DNA of 64,000 nt from Siphonodentalium dalli (Eukaryota; Mollusca; Scaphopoda; Gadilida; Siphonodentaliidae), in NCBI GenBank assembly GCA_032622095.1, contig CP136064.1:128637605-128701604 (forward strand). The letters are read 5' to 3'. Under the pieces are notes generated by a model. That model saw only the letters and a list, made by a program, of their open reading frames with translations. It did not search any database and was not told where the DNA came from. Below, in pieces: positions 59,716 through 64,000 of the stretch (positions within the stretch are counted from its first letter, which is position 1; each line of letters starts with the position of its first letter). The translations under genes were made by a program, and so were the position numbers.

Positions 59716-61426
59716 CCTGTGTGTCGGCTCAGAACAGGCGTGCCAATTGAGGAGAACACGCGAAGGATTTGTGTAAATGTTAGCCCAAACGACATTTCGA
59801 AGTAACGACTGCTTTGTTGTTTATTTCGAGGAATAATACCGCATCATATGAATTCAGCCCAAATATATTGACAGGTGTCAAGGGTCAAACTCAAAACTGA
59901 GCAATAAAAAACTAATATTAATAAATACCGAGTATATTTAATTTAACGCCAATGGGTCGTTTATGTGCGTTCAAGAGTGTATTTATGCCTAAAGCAAAGT
60001 GAAATAACGATCTTAAAATGAATTGGCCGGTATATTGTATTAGTTATCAGGGTTACCAGGGTCGTGGTTGCATAAATTACAATATAGTTTATGTTTATGC
60101 TAAGATAACTTGATCGGTATTGAGGTTAACACATGTCCCATATATGGACATTCCAAATATGGAAAGTGACGTGCGCAAAATATAGCTATGCATCGATATC
60201 GGTTATCTGGGTCAGATATATTTATAGCGTCGAAGCGAAGAAATGTCAAATTCCTTGTCTGGATACGCGTCTTATTCTCACGTATACCGTGTTTATATCG
60301 GTTTTATTCTATGTGTTGTTGTGTATTGTATTACTTTGATCAAGGTTGCGCTTTTGTTATTCTCACAAAAGGTAAATTTGATGCGTGTTTACATTTCAAA
60401 ATTCCGTCGGCCATGTATAGTAACACTGAATTCCACATTCCTGAATTACGAGACTAATTTATCGAATGAGGTCAATTTTTCGCATAAAACAAGACACGTA
60501 TATGTTATTCTGCACCATTCTGTCGAGTGCCGAATCTCATTTCGCATTATTTTCGTTTTTATCGAAAAATAATCGTTCTCTAGCTATGCCTATGGCCCAT
60601 GTAAATTTTTTCAACCAAAAAAAATTCATTGTTTTGCCAATTTCAAGCTAGTTGATAGCATGGTCATGGTATAATTTGGCCTAGCGAGTGTCGGTAGACG
60701 TTTCTTGAGTGTGCACAACAAATTTTGGTCCCAACGAAGCAGGCTAAAATCGTGAAATTTGTCAATATTACTTTGCGAGGGAAGAAAATATTCATTTAAA
60801 CTTCCAAAATTGGTTGAAATATGCTCAACAACATTCAGTTGAATGGTGACATTATTTATAGTCACCGACTAACTTCCACGATGAATCAAATTTGTTTTTA
60901 TTGGTGACAATTATGTCGCGAGAGATAAAAATGTAAATTTTTTAAAGAAAATGTTAAATTTTAGCTCATTTTAAGACTTTAGTTGCTTGTAGATCGGTGT
61001 TAATTATCTTTGTCAATGATGTCATGTCACGCTTGTTAATAATTCATTTGTTCGGAAATACTTATTGGGGGTCGAAATGTATAAAATTTAACTACCACCA
61101 CTTCCAAAAACAACACCGATAAACAATAACACTATTTGTTCCATGCAATGGAAATGGCTATTTATTGTCCTGATATCAGTGATATAAATGAATGCCTAAA
61201 ATTAGTATTATCCTGAAATAAATTTATGCCACTTTGGCGAACATGGGAACCACGGTACAATTTATGCCATTTAGGCACACTTCAGAGTGAAATCAGGGCT
61301 TATATTTCGGCGAGAATCCAAATCTAGATTCTCATAAATATTCTCGCAAATTACCCTGGATTCTCGTGAAAAAGTATATATGAATTCTCGCAAAATCAGA
61401 TGAAATATATGCCCTGGAAATATAGC
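59716..61426. other. Spacer downstream of the LINE, no gene seen
   Basis: Probably includes the LINE 3' untranslated region, but no tail repeat was recognised. Overlapping plus-strand frames at 60133-60651 are hydrophobic, AT-driven and without motif. Confidence 0.35.
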
Positions 61427-62375
61427 AAATCGTTTAATGCTTGAGAATTTTGGTTTTCGGAGATTTATATATATGCTTCAAGACATATTATGGACTTGTT
61501 ATGGACTTTTTCGGGTGCGAGAAATTGATAAGTTAGTGCTCAGGCACTTTGCCAACCTGGGGAATGTTATCATTCTACTAACATCACTGAAAATTTCCAA
61601 AAAAATCTGCCACACCACTTCATAGAGAACATCGTCTGAACTACTCCATATTGTAAATATTTACATCTCGATTCGGGGCGCAACTATCGGCTATAATTAA
61701 ACAAAAATGATTTTGCCATCTAGAGTCATTGCATTTAACTAATATATAAGAATGATGTTGTGTATCATCCATTTGGATTAATATTCGTAACGAATAACTA
61801 CTTTGAGAAAGATTATTCTTAATTTCTATTCGATCACTCTGCCCGGTGTCTGCCGGAGTGTTTCACATCACTTTAATCAAGGAAGACTGTTCAGAAAAAC
61901 TGCATTTCAAGAAATCGTTTAATGCTTTAGAATTTTGGTTTTCGGAGATTTATATATATGCTTAAAGACATATTATGGACTTGTTATGGACTTTTTCGGG
62001 TGCGAGAAATTGATAAGTTAGTGCTCAGGCACTTTGCCAACCTGGGAATGTTATCATTCTACTAAAATCAACACTGAAAATTTCCACAAAAATCTACCAC
62101 CCCACTTCATCGTCTGAACTACTCCAAATTGTAAATATTTACATCTCGATTCGGGGCGCAACTATCGGCTATAATTAAAAAAAATGATTTCGCCTTCGAG
62201 AGTCATTGCATTTAACTAATATATAAGAATGACGTTGTGTATCATCCATTTGGATTAATATTCGTAACAAATAACTACTTTGAGAAAGATTATTCTTAAT
62301 TTCTATTTGATCACTCTGCCCGTTGTCTGCCGGAGTGTTTCACATCACTTTAATCAAGGAAGACTGCATTTCAAG
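61427..62375 (+). repeat. 485-bp tandem duplication
   Basis: AAATCGTTTAATGCTT begins both copies (61427 and 61912). The copies align to their shared end GCATTTCAAG, at 61911 and about 62375. They differ by small indels, including a 15-base stretch after GGAAGACTG present only in copy 1 and a short deletion near 62108. Both carry GGAGTGTTTCACATCACTTTAAT, related to 5511. Confidence 0.9.
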
Positions 62376-62439
62376 ATCACCAAACAACTTTCCTTTTTAG
62401 GGCCACCACATCTTTCCAAAGATGTACTTCTTCCATTTT

Positions 62440-62725
62440 GCTATCAAAGACCGAAAAATGTCGTTAAACTACAGATCCAAATACCCACTAAGGGCCCCTA
62501 TATCTTGAAATATTAAAGACCGAGAATGTCGTTAAACTATAAAGACCGAAAAATGTCGTTAAACTAGAGATCCAAATACCCCCTATATCTTGAGATATTA
62601 TAAAGACCGAAAAATGTCATTAAACTATTAAAGACCGAAAAATGTCGTTAAACTAGAGATCCAAACATCCCCATCCCCTATTTTTTTTAGACAATTAAGA
62701 ACGAAATATGTCGTTACACCATTAA
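62440..62725 (+). repeat. Short-period repeat of GACCGAAAAATGTCGTTAAAC
   Basis: AAAGACCGAAAAATGTCGTTA-like blocks occur about six times (near 62449, 62514, 62543, 62604, 62630 and 62698). Some are followed by TAGAGATCCAAATACCC and CTATATCTTGA.ATAT. The TGTCGTTAAAC core resembles LINE or SINE 3' tails of molluscs. Confidence 0.75.
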
Positions 62726-62957
62726 TAGATAATTTGTGTTTATGAAAGTCTGGCACCCATTAGCAGTTTGTTTTCAGTACATTTTAATATTCATTGGAAC
62801 GTAAACAATTATTCGCTGCCTTTCGTTACTGGTTTCCTCGACTCAAATATTTCTCACTGCTCAATACTTATAATTAAAAAAAATGTTCTGTGTTTTGTGT
62901 CACTTCTTAATAGCATTATGTATTCTGCTATTGACAAGAAACAAAGTTGCAGTATAC
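62726..62957. other. Spacer, nothing recognised
   Basis: No supported gene. Confidence 0.3.
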
Positions 62958-63390
62958 TTTAAAGGTATACGGAAGGCCTTGGTGGGTATCCTGTGAACAT
63001 ATTTCCACCTGTCAAAAACCGCTACAAACGAAAATAATATTCAAATATAGACATACTTTGTTAATATACAAATGAGAAATATCTCATAAACAGTATGTTA
63101 TTGTCGTAAATTTGACGATTGTTATGTAAACAAAGCATAAAAAGTTACTTTCTTGGTGTTTCTTTATATTATGATGGTAAACATAAAGAGCGTTCTTTGT
63201 TGCTCAATTCCTTATTTGGAAATAATAAAGAGCGTTTATACCATTTATGTGTGATTAGCCAGTAGCATTGTGGTGCCTTCTATAACAAAATCAGACTCTT
63301 TTTTAGGTAAAATTTAGTAGGTCTTTATGTGAGCATGAGGTTTACGCGATAGTGATCGTATATTTGAACCAAAATGTATGCGTTTTAATA
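62958..63390 (+). repeat. 433-bp dispersed repeat, copy B
   Basis: Reverse complement of 2681-3113, about 60 kb away and in opposite orientation. It retains the paired ATAAAGAGCG blocks (near 63186 and 63227). Differences are scattered substitutions, roughly one in six by eye, so the copies are old. Confidence 0.75.
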
Positions 63391-64000
63391 TTTTTCTGTT
63401 TACGGTGTTTGGAACAAATATGAATATTTTCGACAACTAAGCCCCCTCGTCCCTTTAATATAATTAATATAACATCCCTCATCCAATAATCTCCAAATTG
63501 AATATCTAATTTCAATCCTAGTTACACGTCACGCCGCCCCTCATCATTTGCCAATTGTACACCCTTTTTTGCCGCTGCTGCAACTGTTCAATTTCTTTAA
63601 AAATTATTGAAAAAATGGCCCTCCCGCCCGCCGACATTTACTTCTGATTTTTTGTTATCATCGGTCCGCACCAAAATTGAGCACACGTCCCTATATAATA
63701 TACCTATTTAAACCGAGTATACACGGTGGTGTAATAGATCAACCGTTAATTTAACCGTTTAGGTAGCATATTACCACGTATACGTTATCACGACAAATCC
63801 CTGCTGATCTGTTATTAATGAACCAAACACTTAACATGTCAACACACTCTGGCCCGCCAATGCTACAGTGTATACACGTAACGGGGCAAATATGCACATT
63901 ATATTGGCAGCTAACGAGAGCATTCATCATGGGCAATCTGCTCACCCCTTTTAGCCGATACGATAGAAACTAAACGATTTGTTACTTCTAATTACCCGTA
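63391..64000. other. Spacer to the window end, nothing recognised
   Basis: No gene or repeat is supported. A minus-strand frame at 63751-63945 is of chance length. Confidence 0.35.

Noticed and set aside
60133..60651. Overlapping membrane-protein-like frames on the plus strand
   Set aside because: Three phases are open at once with Phe/Ile/Val-rich, T-tract-driven composition. No motif or start context favours one.

Overview
This window is repeat-rich, AT-rich DNA from a eukaryote, most likely a marine invertebrate and probably a mollusc. It has no bacterial-style operons and no intact host gene that I can recognise. What is readable is almost all mobile-element and satellite sequence: non-LTR retrotransposons (LINEs), several non-autonomous DNA transposons with target-site duplications visible in the sequence, foldback elements, and tandem repeats. 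The mollusc suggestion rests on LINE tails of the form AACGACATTAAAC followed by (ATCA)n at 36040-36084 and related TGTCGTTAAAC repeats near 62.5 kb. That is recall of common molluscan repeats, not a database result.

Layout. 0-13.9 kb: AT-rich spacer with a LINE reverse-transcriptase-tail fossil (790-963, minus), a 433-bp dispersed repeat (2681-3113) whose inverted partner lies at 62958-63390, a foldback (6927-7029), a 305-316 bp direct-repeat pair (7171 and 8345), a perfect 30-bp minisatellite (9151-9360), (AT)n tracts, a three-unit GGTCA-rich repeat (10.23-10.56 kb) and a 150-bp inverted-repeat element (12059-12208). 13978-28876: one uninterrupted satellite of about 14.9 kb with a 20-24 bp unit, containing two different higher-order repeat domains. 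28.9-34 kb: a GC-rich coding-like relic interrupted by a 1383-bp element with perfect 42-bp terminal inverted repeats (TIRs), then 43-bp and 340-bp tandem repeats.

34.1-36.1 kb: a LINE copy that keeps a decayed ORF1 and a 3' tail but has lost ORF2. 37625-39881: a composite TIR element with a perfect 8-bp duplication. 40814-41633: an hAT-like non-autonomous element with a perfect 8-bp duplication. 42.3-44.2 kb: LINE endonuclease fossils. 45-48.8 kb: a three-copy repeat family, a foldback, a tRNA-like SINE head, a 418-bp TIR element and an antisense LINE tail fossil. 50.6-51.4 kb: two unassigned exon-like reading frames. 52.6-53.8 kb: a decayed ~165-bp tandem repeat carrying an AAGATGGCGGC-type motif.

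54.9-59.7 kb is the best-preserved mobile element: a LINE with a 665-codon ORF1 (coiled coil plus Asn/Tyr/Arg-rich tail) and an ORF2 with recognisable endonuclease and reverse-transcriptase motifs, broken by stops and frameshifts. 61.4-62.7 kb holds a 485-bp tandem duplication and a short-period repeat. In functional terms the LINEs would be the autonomous machinery, while the SINE-like, foldback and TIR elements would depend on enzymes encoded elsewhere. No intact transposase is visible. All boundaries were read by eye.
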